This document shows, one piece after another, positions 11,225 through 22,645 of a DNA stretch of 64,000 bases. The stretch is taken from assembly GCF_002127325.2 (NCBI RefSeq), contig NC_035433.2, positions 122,046,088-122,110,087 on the forward strand, given 5' to 3'. Position 1 is the first letter of the stretch. Each line of letters opens with the position of its first letter. The notes below the pieces were generated by a model. The model was given only the letters and a program-made list of their open reading frames with translations. It was not told the origin of the DNA and did not search any database. The stretch is from Helianthus annuus. Lineage: Eukaryota; Streptophyta; Magnoliopsida; Asterales; Asteraceae. Both the position numbers and the translations under genes were made by a program.

Positions 11225-11417
11225 GTGCAACAGTTGTGCAATTCCATACCGAGGTGCTGCCGGTGTGAGATTTGGCTGTAATCTGTCAGATATCAATGCA
11301 GAAATGTGTTAAAAGTGATTTGCTAGCTGTTTCTAAGTCAGATACTTGTTTTCCGCACCTGTATCTGATCAAAACTCCTCTGAACGACTCGTTCGGGTCG
11401 AAACACGATCCTATAAG

Positions 11418-11429
11418 TGGTATCAGAGC
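11418..11429 (+). other. Primer-binding site (tRNA-iMet)
   Basis: TGGTATCAGAGC two bases after the LTR end, same as in element 1. Confidence 0.93.
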
Positions 11430-11631
11430 TTCAGGAGGAGGAGTTCTGCAGAGATTAGCTGGAATTCATCGAAATTTCTTACTTCTACATCTTCTTTCAT
11501 CAATTCAGAAAGTTTTACTGGTCAAAATTCGCTCAAAATTTCACAGATCATAGATAATTGGACATTAACAAACCCTGGAAAGTTTGAGACCTAAAAACGA
11601 ACTAATAATGGACCAAATTGCCCTTCGAATA

Positions 11632-11907
11632 AATTTCGCTCTTGTGACACGGTGTTTTGAGGTTTCGCTCATAGGGTTTCTGTGATTTCGCTTATTGGAA
11701 CAATTTGATTTCGCTCATGATTACAGGTTGATTTCGCTTTTAGGGTAGTTTGATTGAGGTTTCGCTCTTTGTGCACTACTGATTTCGCTCCAGTGTCACA
11801 TATATCAGAGATTTCGCTTTTATGAACACTGATTTCGCTCATAAGGCAACTCATAACCCTGATTTCGCTTTTAAGGACATCCAAGAGTCCTTTCGCTCAA
11901 AAGGACT
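11632..11907 (+). repeat. Leader motif array of element 2
   Basis: Eleven copies of (G)ATTTCGCT(C/T)(A/T)T, all in forward orientation, spaced about 20-30 bp between primer site and gag start. Same motif as in its own LTR; distinct from the palindrome of element 1. Confidence 0.93.
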
Positions 11908-11937
11908 GTTGTGGGAAAATTTGTTAAAAATCTGAAA

Positions 11938-14900
11938 ATGGACGAGGAATTTTATAACGCATTCGCTACTCCGGTTACCCCGATCACTATTGCACAGAAA
12001 ACAATGCTCGAAAACGAAACGGGAACAATGTAAAAACCACCCAAACTCATGAACATAGAAGAGTATAAAGGTTGGGAAGGTCGTTTCGAGAATTGGGTAC
12101 AAGCTAACTACCTAGACGCTTGGGAGTGTGTTGAAACGAAATATGTGAGATCGTTAAATGATGATGAAGAGGAAGTTGCGATCAAAGACATGAGTGCCGA
12201 TGATAAGAAGAAATACAAAAATGAGAAAATGATGCTAAGTCTGTTACAACAAGCCGTGAAAGAGGATATTATGGTTTTATTGCAGCATAACGGAAGTTCT
12301 TATTCTATCTGGAAAACATTACGTTCAAAGTTTGTTGGAAGTCAGGAGATGGTGAAGAATAAGAAGTCGCTTTTGAAAAAGGAGTTTGATTTGTTTAGAG
12401 GATTAAAGAATGAGAGTACAAGACAGATCATTGAAAGATATTGCAACTTGTTAGTGAACATGAAGAGGTTAAGCATCAACAACAACAATGAAGAGTTAAT
12501 TGAAAAGCTTGCTGATGCGTTACCACATGAAACTTGGGGAATATATCTGATGATGCTCAGGAACAAAAAGGGTTTTAGCACGTTAACCTTGAGCAAATTC
12601 ATTGAGAAATTGGAAGCTCAGGAAATGGAACAAAGAAAGATTGTTCGAATGAAAGATTTCGATGGTGAACAGGATATTGGGTTGTACTACAAAGCAGGGG
12701 TAAATGAGAAGCCTACAAATCTATCTCCAAAAATAGAAACTGCTTACAACGCCAAGAATTCTTCTGGAAGTTCATCTTCAGGATCAAACAGCAAAACAAG
12801 TTTTACATCATTTCTGTCTTTTGATCTGAACATCTCAGCAACAAAAAATGGGAGAAAACTTCCGTGCAATATTGTTTTAAATCTTGAAAATGATCAAGAT
12901 TATTCTGAAGAAGTTGCTAAAAACCAAATGTCTTTATTGGGAATGGTTTTAGAATCTTATAGTTGTTTTGTTGCAGGTCGTATCGGGAATCCAATGCTAA
13001 CCAAAGAAGATTACGACCAGATAGATGCTGAAGAGATGGAACTGATAGACATAAAATGGTGTTTGGCAAGCGTGTTAAGGAGAGCTGAGAAATTCAAGCA
13101 GATCACGGGGAGAGATGATCTTCGTGAGGCTAATGTTTCTACTTTAGGTTTTGATAAATCTAAAGTCACTTGTTTTCGTTGCAGGGAGAAAGGTCACTTT
13201 AAGAGGGAGTGCACCAACCATGAAGCAAGTGGAGCTCAGAATCCTTTCAACAACAACAATGATTACTACCGTAAAGCCATCTATCATCAAGTCGCTCAAC
13301 AACCATCTCAACAGCATCAACATCAAGCACAAACTGCACATGGAAGACCTATAATTGAAGATTCTGGAAAGAGAGCTTGTGTGGTTAATCAGGAAGAAAA
13401 GAAGTCATTCAACTGGGATAAATATGTTTCAGCTGATGGAAAAGCTTTTTTGATTGATCAAGATGATGAAAAGCTACCCGAGGGTTTTAGCTGGGAGAAT
13501 TTCACTTGGGATAATTATATTCCTGATCAAGCTACAGCTTACACAACTTTTGTTGCCAGAGTTGAAGAAGATAGTGATGATGATGATTCTGAGTATTATG
13601 CGAGACAAATGGCAAAACATCTAAAGATGCTGGAAGAAAGCGACAGTGAAGATGAGAAGGCAAAGAAGAAAAAGAAGAAGGTAAAGACACCGGTTAGCAG
13701 TGATGATGAGACAGTACCGGTAGTGAGAAGAAAAGTGAAAGAAACTCCAAAGTTTGAGATTAGTGAAGAAGCCATTGCAAAGAAGAGTCCAATAACTTGT
13801 GAAAATTGTGAAGCTGTAAAGAAACAGAACAGTTCATTGATCCACAACATGAACAGATTGAAAGAATCATATGATGTGTTGAACAGGGCAATGAATATGT
13901 ACAATGACACAAGTGAAGAGCAGGCTACAGCAATGAAAACACTTCAGGGAGCGTTCATGGTTAAGCAAAAAGTTGTGAACAATTATATCGAGAAGTGTGC
14001 TGCTCTTGAACAAAAACTGGAACTTCAAAGAATTGAAACTGAAAGAGTTAATCGCTTGTTGAAAAGTTACTCATGTTCGTCTTATGTTATTGACAGGATT
14101 TATCCGACAGCTGAAAGCTTAAAGGCATTTGAGGACAATGATGTAGCTGAAGAAAAGAAAGTTTCAGAAGAAAAGATTGAAGAAAATACTCCAGTGAAAA
14201 AGACTAAAAAGAAGAAAGGCACTGTAGAGACGACATCTGGTAAGAAACAAGGTGTCAGTTACAACAAGTGTCCACCCCCTTTGAAATGGATATTTGGCTA
14301 GAAATCCAAATGATGAAAGAGTCAAAAAGGCTACAAACTTACAATGGGAGTCCGAGTCACCAGTCAATCTACCAGATAGTATTGATGTCGTGTTTACATC
14401 GTCTGACACTGATCAACAGTCTCAATTGATGAAGAAAGTCGTGGATCATGTGTTAGATAACGATGAGATAGAGGAGTCAAAGTCAAAGTCCGCGTCAGAG
14501 TCAAAGTCTGAGTCAAGCACTCCGGGTCAAACAGGAAAACAGGATAAAATAGTGTATGATAGACAATTCCTGTTATCAAAATCAAATTTGGATGATGAAC
14601 CGTTTAAAGTTGCTTATACTTTGAATGATTCTGACAAATTATATTCTGATGAGGAATTTCCAATAAGAGGTGTCAAAATTGAACTGATAAACAAGGTTTT
14701 CAAACTCACAGAAATTAATATTTCTGAAATAAAAGACTTATGTCTTAATGAAAAACCTAAACCTTACACCTCAAGAGTACAACAAAGATTAAACAAGAAA
14801 AAGGGTTACAGTTCTGGTTCAGGTTTTCAAAAGAAATCTAACCATAACGGTAATTTCAAAAAGAAAGGTCTGGGTTTTACTCCAACAGAAAAATGAAAAA

Positions 14901-15657
14901 TATGTTCGTGATTTTAAATCCAAAATGACATTTGTTTCAGGAACGTCAGCAGATGAAGAAGAAAAGAAAGATTTCTGGAGGCAGTCAAACAATGAGTTCC
15001 TTGCAAAGAAGCAAGATGAAATGAAGAAGATGACTGAGCAGAAGAAAGATACGAGAACCTGTTTCCAATGCAATACTGTTGGACATATTGCCAGAGATTA
15101 TTCTAAGGCAATACAATCAAAACAGGGAGTATCTCGTAAACTCAAAGAAAAAGTTGTTGAGTTTGAACCACCAATTGATAGAACCAAATTGTTTAAAAAT
15201 TATACATTTGAAATTGGTGAATGCTCAAACAAGTTTTACGAGAAGAGAGCTAAATCTGACAACCAGAAATGTTAAAAAAAAAACTACTGAAAGCTCTAGC
15301 GATGATTCTGATAGATCAAAATCAGAGGAGCTATCTTCTGGCGATGAATCTGATTCCACAAAGTCAGATGAGCTACAGATTGTTTCGAAAAGTGAAGCTA
15401 ATTTAAAAGATGAAAAATATGTTTCGATTGTGAATGATGAGAATTTTCCATCACTTCGGGCTGAGAATTATAAGAAGAAAATTGGTAAAGTTGAAATTTC
15501 TAACCAATTTTATAATGACAAACAGGATTTTGATGATCGAAAAGTCAAAGGGGTTAAAGAATTTTATGAAAAGAAGAGGAAAGGTAAGAAACCGAGTGAT
15601 GGTGACTCGGTGACACCCAAGGCTGGTCAGGCTTGGGTGGATATTTTCTTCGACTAA
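11938..15657 (+). pseudogene. Broken Gag-like gene of element 2 (two zinc knuckles, coiled coil)
   Basis: ATG at 11938 starts MDEEFYNAFATPVTP. A TAA at 12031 interrupts it, after which a 750-codon frame (12049-14301) stays open. It contains the Copia Gag-type region (motif LLKKEFDLF), zinc knuckle 1 CFRCREKGHFKREC at 13171-13212 (complete CX2CX4HX4C), a Gln-rich stretch, acidic and Lys-rich segments and a coiled coil (about 13790-14060). One-base frameshifts near 14287 and 14893 and another near 15250 break the rest. Zinc knuckle 2 (CFQCNTVGHIARDY, about 15060-15100) has lost its last cysteine to tyrosine. The C-terminus is GQAWVDIFFD. The gene would form the capsid and bind RNA. It is not functional as it stands. 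Confidence 0.87.
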
Positions 15658-16330
15658 AAACCTGACTTGCCGGAGCTCCCAGGTTGGTAAGCGAGGAGCA
15701 GGTATCGGCATCTTTCTTGAGAAATTGGCTACGGTAATGTCAATCATACAAACGGTAAAAAAGGTTTGTTTGTGTTGGTTTTTACAAACGGTTAGAAGAT
15801 TTGGTTGTGCATATTTGCATATGGTAAATCAAGGACATTAATTTGTACTTGTATTTTCCTACAAGTGGTTGAAAGACAAGATGATGAACCACATCCCCAA
15901 ACTTATTATTGATAAACCTACAAGTGGTAAAATCAATCAAACTTATTTTCCGGAAAAACCATTTTGATTAAAACAAACTTAAGTGTTTTGAAATCTAAAA
16001 TGGGAAAATAGTTTGTTGATAGGGGGAGTTCTGATTGTTTATGCCAAGTGAATGGCGAATTGATGGGATTTGATATCGGTTGTCAAGTTTTGTACAGTTT
16101 GTTTTACATTTCATGTTTCAAGTGGGTCTAGAGTCTAGTTGTTTTCAAATTTCTTTAATGTGTTTGCATTTTAGGGGGGAGTAGGAAATTTCAGAAAATC
16201 CAAAAACATTAGAAAATTTGAAAAAGCCAAAAACATGATAAAATCAAAAAATGAGTTTTGTTGAGAAAAGAGGAAATGATAGTACATCAGTAGACTGTCA
16301 CAACATGCTAAAGAATTGAAGAGTTAAAAT

Positions 16331-16860
16331 GTGATAAACAATCTTACTGTGGATGTGTCAGTAGGTTTTTACACATTTAGTAAATTGTGACGAGATATAA
16401 ACTTAAAAATCAAACTTGCTTATTTTGTGGGTTAACAAAACTGCTTGGATATATAGGTAACCCCTGAAATCTTGTTTGAAAGGTCCCTTATTCTGAGATA
16501 CTAGGTCTTTATGCTCAGTGATATCTGGGGTATTATCCCAGGACTTCTGCTGTATGGAAGTACTGACCTAGTCCCCGGATAATGCTTTCCGTAAATGCTT
16601 GAAACATAGCATCGCCCTCAGCAAGCTGATGAAACAATAAAATTGATAGTCACTGCTGTTGAAATCAAAATATCCTCTAAAGGGGACACACCGAAAAGTC
16701 GAAGCCGTCATCTCTCTGCGTATACGAAAGTATCGACCTGAGCTCTCACGGCCCTCGCATATAACCCCTTTACAGATATCATCTGTGGTATACTCGTCTG
16801 TAAGACTGAATATTGGGATCTAGATACGGGAGTATATTCAAGTAGTGGGACACACGGATA
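16331..16860 (+). other. Conserved non-coding 3' domain of element 2
   Basis: Same ordered blocks as in element 1 (ATGTGATAAAC, GTAGGTTTTTACAC, GAGATACTAGGTCTTTATG, GTAAGACTGAAT, ATACGGGAGTAT). Very close to the element 3 version. No open frame. Confidence 0.86.
16530..16585 (+). other. Conserved RNA hairpin, element 2 copy
   Basis: 5' arm GTATTATCCCAGGACT and 3' arm AGTCCCCGGATAATGC form 14 of 16 pairs (one G-T wobble) around a 24-nt loop. The two unpaired positions are the same as in element 1. Confidence 0.75.
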
Positions 16861-17597
16861 AGTTTAAGTGCTTAAGACATTAACATCGTATCTCGGATCA
16901 GTTGAACTTTGTGTGAAAATTTAAGTGGATCAGTATACTGACAATCTAGGTGTATTGTTTAAAGCTTAAAATGAAATGAAGCTTAACGGTGTTAGTGACA
17001 TGTCTTATTAACTGATATGATCCTCTTACACAAACTCACAAAAACATTGTTTGTAAATATTTCATTTCTGCTTTTTCTTAATTCTACAAGTGGTGTTAGT
17101 TACTTTCATTCAGAAAATCCAAAAAGATTTTCGGTGTGTTTTAGAATAAATTTTGAAAAATTCAAAAAGATTTTCGACGACTGATATTGAAAAGCTGATT
17201 TTCAAAATTCCAAGTGCTAAACATGATGAACAGATGGTTTGGGAGAGTGTGTAGTTTTGATAAGAAAAACGATATAGTTTCAAGTGGTTCATCAGTATCA
17301 AATTGTTTGATTAGTTTGTGATAACTTCAAATGGTGTCTATATGCTTAAATGTTTATCATAAAACTTATGTTTATGGTAGAGTTTTATGCACGAAGAGTC
17401 AACATTTGAGGGGGAGTACATGTTGGTAATGATAAATTTAAAGATGTCAACATCTAAGAGAAGAAGTGTGTTGGTGATAAAAGAGAAAGAGATAAAGATA
17501 GAGAGAGAGAAGCCCAGAGACTAATCAAGACTGAAGAAGTGAAGACACAGTATTGTCATGACTCGATAGTCGACTCGTCAACATCTGAGAGGGAGTC

Positions 17598-18018
17598 TGT
17601 TGGTGCATGCATCTGTCGACTTCGTCTTGTATCGAGTCATAGTCTTAGATTGTTAGATCAGGGCAGGTTTTACGAGAAAATAGGACAGCATATAAGTATT
17701 AGATAGAGATTTCCCTTATATGAACCTAGGGATTTCGCTCATACGGTAATGTAGAGGTTTCGCTCATGTGGTATGTACATTGGAGCGAAATCTCAAGCCC
17801 TATATAAAGGATCACTTGAGCAAAATCATGCAACAGTTGTGCAATTCCATACCGAGGTGCTGCCGGTGTGAGATTTGGCTGTAATCTGTCAGATATCAAT
17901 ACAGAAAGGTGTTAAAAGTGATTTGCTAGCTGTTTCTAAGTCAGATACTTGTTTTCCGCACCTGTATCTGATCAAAACTCCTCTGAACGACTCGTTCGGG
18001 TCGAAACATGATCCTACA
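17598..18018 (+). repeat. 3' LTR of element 2
   Basis: 421 bp ending GATCCTACA, followed by TSD AAAAT at 18019-18023. Confidence 0.95.
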
Positions 18019-18023
18019 AAAAT

Positions 18024-18290
18024 TAGTTAACTTGTAAACCGAGTGGAGTGAACATTGTGAGGGATATGTATGATTTGTGGGTTTCAAGGGCGGGTTAATC
18101 TTGGATATCCATTTTATACGTGATTAGTCACTTTACCGTTAGATATGTTGAAAATTGTAAAAAGTTGAACCGAATATGACATTAGACCTTAACCTTAGTC
18201 TCGGGAATGGGATATGTGTTTCTCGTTCAACCCACGTGAAAGTGAAAAACAGATTTGCTTGAGGGCAAGCAAACGACAAGTGTGGGGATG
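18024..18290 (+). other. 3' tail and polypurine tract of an older Gypsy element
   Basis: Non-coding DNA ending in GACAAGTGTGGGGATG immediately before an LTR that starts TGATACGTGG. The GTGTGGGG polypurine tract form is common in Athila/Tat-like Gypsy elements. Confidence 0.6.
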
Positions 18291-20138
18291 TGATACGTGG
18301 TTGAAAACCGGTGATCGTTTATGCTTAAGTTGATGTTTATACGTAGCTTTTAATCTTGAATAGCCTACTTTTAATGGGATTTGTATTTTACAGGTCTAAA
18401 AGAGTTTAAGGAGCTAATCGGGAGCTAAACGGAGCACTGGGACGTGAATCGGGTCAGCCGAGATCAAGAAATGGAAAAAAAGAAAACAAGTTGGTGTTAA
18501 CCATGAAGATTGGATGTGTTTTAGGGGATGTTAATGGATTGAAAATGAAGATATTGGAAGATAGCATGATAGAGGGCTGAATTACGAAGACGTGGGCGAA
18601 AACGGTGAATAAAACGGAGCTAAAACGAAGAAGTTATGAAGAAAACAAAAACTGGGTTTTAGAGGCACCATCGGCGACGCCCAAAAGGGTCGTCGGCGAC
18701 GCCCTCTAGTTTGTTCCGTCGGCCAGAAACCTTCGTAAACAGCAGATTAAGCCGTCGGTTGAAACTGAGACTTCCAGGGGCCGTCGGGGACGCCCCTTAC
18801 TTTCTTGCATCGCGAAAAATAAGTTTCTTTTGAATGGGGACGAGTTATAACACCATTTTTGACCAAGAAACGGGAGTTACACTTGATTTTGAACCTTGGA
18901 AGCATTCTTGGAGCCTTTTTCATCAACCATCTTCATCCCTAATCATCAATTCATCAATTTGTTTTTGAACGGCCAACAAACTCAATCCCGAGCACTCTCG
19001 GGGCACCCACTGGACAAACGGAGTACTCCGAGAGTAACCCGAGTCCACCACCAATTTCGGGGAAAACCCGGTAACCCACCCGCCCGTAGGCACGACAGTG
19101 AAATTACCGGTAAAACCCGTTTGTCTCAAGGATCCAACCCAGGTTTCCCTGGGTCTCCTATCATTGCCCACCAGTGCCTCACTCTGCACCAAGTGGGAGT
19201 CGAACCTGCATCTCTCAAGAGAAATGCACGCCCTCCACCACTTGATCTAGAGATCATTGGCACAATTCAATTCATCAATTAATCAACCGAATCATCATCA
19301 CTTTCATTCACATAACCCTAATTCCATCAATCATCCATCCATTCATCACCTCCATTCCATTACGAACCCTAATCATCATCATTCACCATTTTCAAGGTTT
19401 CAACATGTTCAATTTCAAGTTCCTAACATCCGGTGATCAAGTCAATTCGATCATGAGCGGCTAATTCCCGGAGGTTTCACCCCGGTGTAGGTTTTTGTAA
19501 GTTCTTAGGGTTTAAACATTATGTTTGAGATTCGATTTTTGACAAGTTGTGATTTGATTTTGAAATTTATGATAATTGTCTTGCATTTGTGTTGTATTCG
19601 TGAATTGTCGAATAAAGATTAAATTTGACTTTGCGAAATGCTTATGTGCAATTATGCCTTGTCTAGGTTAGAGTTTACATGTTCTTGGTAATGAAGTGCA
19701 TTACGGTCCGTCATTCACGACGTTGATAGCTCTTGGCACCTAAGCCTCGTAACACTAAATTCGTTAATCATTTTTGCAATTGAATTGAATCTAAAACGTG
19801 TAGAAACCCTAGGACTTCAATTACCGAACCGAGTGTGAACCTTGTTTGTTTATCTTGTTTTAAATTGTTAATTATAATTTCGTGCAATTGTTCAAGCTTT
19901 TGTTAGTTTTAAACTACAATCAAACTTGTTAGTTCAATTCAACATCTTTATAAACAAACAAAAATCATAAAAATAATTTAGCAAGCTTCATAATTGTGAT
20001 ACACCTTTAAAATTCACTCAAGTCCATTCGCAAACCACATACTCTTCGTGGTTCGACCCCTTACTACCACTAACTATTTGTTAAGGGAAATTCAGGCTTA
20101 TAAATATTATCTTTGACCGGAGCGCGACACTACGATCA
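18291..20138 (+). repeat. 3' LTR of Athila/Tat-like Gypsy element
   Basis: About 1.85 kb from TGATACGTGG after a polypurine tract to CTACGATCA, giving matched TGAT/ATCA ends. No credible gene; open frames at 18896-19282 (+) and 18923-19192 (-) are repeat-derived. The 3' boundary is by inspection, since the 5' LTR is not in the window. Confidence 0.55.
18668..18796. repeat. GC-rich motif cluster in the 18.3-kb LTR
   Basis: Repeated (C/T)CGTCGG(C/G)GACGCCC-type units: CATCGGCGACGCCC, CGTCGGCGACGCCC, CCGTCGGCCAG, CCGTCGGTTG and CCGTCGGGGACGCCCC. A third superfamily-distinct LTR with its own GC-rich short motif. Confidence 0.75.
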
Positions 20139-20542
20139 TTATGTAAAGCACAAAACTTACTTGTGTCCCTCTTACTGGAGGGTTTGGTGAGGGGTCTAGG
20201 TGGTCTGAACTTATACTTAACTTTCTCCGTTGACAGGATTTCTTGGGGTTTGGTGAGTAGGGTGAAGATATGTTTATCTTTGTCCTGGTTCTTGTTTGGA
20301 CGGGGAGATCTTCTTCTATCTTCAAATCTTCTTCCTTTGTAGGACCTGAATGGTCGTCGTTCTACGAAGGGTTGAAATCTTAACCTTTTGGAAGAGGGAG
20401 GTGGCTCCCTCCAGCTTCCTTATTCTCTGTTCTTGGAGGCTTGTTTTTCTAAAGCTTCTTCACCTTTTAGGAAGTATTCAATCCTTTCGAAATCCTCTTC
20501 CATTGTCTGGGGGTTGTTTTCATGGAACCTCCTTAGAAACTT

Positions 20543-20821
20543 CTAGGGCTTTATGGCATTCAGGAAGGCTGATACCCTCATCTTTTCAGTTGCCCCGCTG
20601 TACATCAGTCCTTCCCTTTTGAACCTTTCTATGAAGGCTCGAAGGTCCTCGTGATCTTTCTGTTGAATTTGATGCATGACATTTGTGTCCCTGGTGCATC
20701 TCTTCTGAGGGGTGAAATTGGCTAGGAAGCTTTTGTGTAAGTCATTGACGGAGGTTATGCTTCTGGTGGGGAGCCAACAGAACCATAACTGGGCTGGTCC
20801 AATAAGAGTCTGCATAAACAC
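20543..20821 (-). pseudogene. Gypsy gag core fragment
   Basis: Contains the Retrotrans_gag core: FMQTLIGPAQLWFCWLP, then a DLHKSFLANF segment and DLRAFIERFKREGL. This is the capsid-region signature of plant Gypsy elements. The frame is open for only 92 codons and is flanked by stops. Confidence 0.75.
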
Positions 20822-21272
20822 ATGACAACACTCAGCATTGTTCCATCGTTCAACGGTAGCTGCCCTTGTGAAGACCTAGAGTTGGTATTCAGGGTCTTCC
20901 AAGCCATTATATGTCTTAATGTTCGATGGCATCTTTATCTTGGTTTGGAAGACATAATTAGCTATTTACTCAGAGAAGCACAATAATGAGCTTAGTTTAT
21001 AAGGCATGGGGGGTATATCGAGGTTCACCCCTGCCCCGCTTGTGCTAGTGCCTGCTTGGGTATTTGCCTGGACCTGAGCTTGTGGTCTAGCATGACCGGG
21101 AGTAGCTTGCCATATTTGGTTTCCTGTAAGCTGCTGGCTTAACTAAGCCAGGAGGGCAGCTATTTGGGGTTACTGGATACCGTACATGGGAAAGTTTTGT
21201 TGAAAGCTTGAGGACGGTGACAAGCTTGCAGCTGCAGCTCTGCTAGCTAAAGGCAAAGATCTAAGTGCTTCT

Positions 21273-21791
21273 TCAAAGGTTGTTTGTGGATGTGGGGGAC
21301 AACTTAAGCTTGTTGGAGAAACTGCTCGACAGTATACTCTGGGCTTCTAGGATGAAAAAGGGGGAGCTAGTGTGAAAGCTCCTTGTCCAGAGTGAGCCAT
21401 CAGGCATGAGATAAGGATTTGGGTCAGGACTAGGTCCTGCTCGGCTAACACATGTAGATGTGGTGGTGCACAACGGAGGAGGCATAGGGGAGAGTGTAAC
21501 TTCTGGCTAATAATAAGATAAACATACCCTAACTCCTTTGGTCCGTTCTTCTCGAACACAACCGTTCAAGAGCTCCCTCAACTGTATAAAGTTACTTCTT
21601 ACTCCCTCCAGGGTTATTTCCATGGTCTCAACCGGGAAGAGAACTTCACTCGGTGAGGACGGAGCAGCCCGTGTAGAGGGAGGTGTCTGAAACTGTTGTG
21701 CATCCTGTGTTGTCGGTGCGACAAGAAGTCTGTCCATGTTAGTGGAGCAGCTTCCTACTCCGGGAGTAGCCGGAGGGCTAGACGGAGGCAA
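21273..21791 (-). pseudogene. Degraded N-terminal gag region of the same Gypsy element
   Basis: Short minus-strand frames (21507-21791, 21273-21559) rich in Pro/Ser lie between the primer site and the gag core, where Gypsy gag N-termini are low-complexity. No domain is recognisable. Confidence 0.4.
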
Positions 21792-21897
21792 GGAATTACT
21801 CGGAACTTCTTCGAATGATTATCCTTTCCGGCCATAAAAGAGGTGATAACTTAGGAACAGGGCTGGACTACCGGAAATACTGTTCTAAGTAGTGCAG

Positions 21898-21914
21898 CCC
21901 CACAGTGGGTGCCA
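21898..21914 (-). other. Primer-binding site of the Gypsy remnant
   Basis: Minus strand TGGCACCCACTGTGGGG, two bases beyond the LTR end: a frequent plant Gypsy primer-site form. Confidence 0.7.
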
Positions 21915-22153
21915 CTTGTTAAAGTAACAAGAGTGTGGCAGGGGGAAGGTCCAGGATCAACTCCAAAAGGTAACTCCTTGGTCGGAATCTGCAATCAAAG
22001 AACATCGTTAGTCTTATCGCGAGAGGTGGCCTCTCGCGTTTGGACTCCGGTGTGAGAATCAGTTGATTAATCTTCAGAGTCTTAGCGAAATGATAGGATT
22101 AGAGTTTAGAGTAAGAATGAGAGAAGTAGACTTACTTTGGACTGAACAAGACT

Positions 22154-22164
22154 CCCCTTTTATA
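22154..22164 (-). promoter_or_regulatory. TATA box of the minus-strand Gypsy LTR
   Basis: Minus strand GCTATAAAAGGGG within the LTR that starts at 21917. Confidence 0.65.
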
Positions 22165-22645
22165 GCAGATTGCTCTGCCCAAAAGTGCCTTGTGCCAGCT
22201 TGTACCTTCTAGTCTTCGTAAGCTTATCTTCCATTGACGTTGCTTGTAGGGTTAGCCTTGCCTTTTTGGGTAAAATTAAGGTTTGTGTGTCTCGAGGAGA
22301 CCTTTATGTGTTTTAGGAAGAAGTCTAAGACTAAAGGGTATGGTGAGGCCCATCCCCACGAGGATGGGCCGCCACGTAGGCGCCACATCACCGGCTCGTG
22401 GAGGATGAGCCTCCTTCACTTTTGAGGGGGTTGGAGGATGGGGCTACCCCACCTCAATATTTTATAATTTTCTAAGTGTTTTTTTATTAACTTAATAAAA
22501 AAATTATAAAAGTTAAAAAATACAATATAAAACAACATAAATAAAGTCATTTCATAACATAAAAAAAATTACATTTCCTAAAAATAAAAATAAAAACATT
22601 TCCGAAAAATAAAAAAAATTACATTTCCTAAAAATAAAAAAAAAC

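Larger units (their letters stand above)
10995..11415 (+). repeat. 5' LTR of element 2
   Basis: 421 bp, matching 17598-18018. U3 holds the GATTTCGCT(C/T)AT motif array, then the TATA box. Confidence 0.95.
16020..17597 (+). other. Polypurine tracts of element 2
   Basis: TAGGGGGAGTTC near 16020, TTAGGGGGGAGTAGG near 16175, TGAGGGGGAGTACATG near 17408, and GAGAGGGAGTC abutting the 3' LTR at 17597. The non-coding 3' domain lies between the second and third. Confidence 0.8.
10995..18018 (+). mobile_element. Element 2: gag-only Copia/Sirevirus-like LTR retrotransposon
   Basis: Complete 7024-bp element with two 421-bp LTRs (TGTTGGTGCATGCATC to GATCCTACA; the 5' copy ends CTATA by one C-to-T change). 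TSD AAAAT lies at 10990-10994 and 18019-18023. The LTRs differ by about 9 bases. Layout equals element 1: iMet primer site, motif array leader, long Gag-like gene, 1.9 kb non-coding 3' region, polypurine tracts. No polymerase domains are seen. It is related to element 1 but its LTR motif and gag are clearly diverged. Confidence 0.92.
20139..22340 (-). mobile_element. Minus-strand Gypsy remnant (partial gag, primer site, 5' LTR)
   Basis: The 5' LTR begins at 21917 on the plus map, a primer site lies at 21898-21914, and degraded gag pieces run down to 20139. No polymerase or 3' LTR is present, so the element is truncated by the join to the LTR ending at 20138. The upper LTR boundary near 22340 is uncertain. 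Confidence 0.65.

Noticed and set aside
18896..19282. 128-codon plus frame and its antisense frame
   Set aside because: Lies inside an LTR with no domain; overlapping frames on both strands suggest low stop density by chance.
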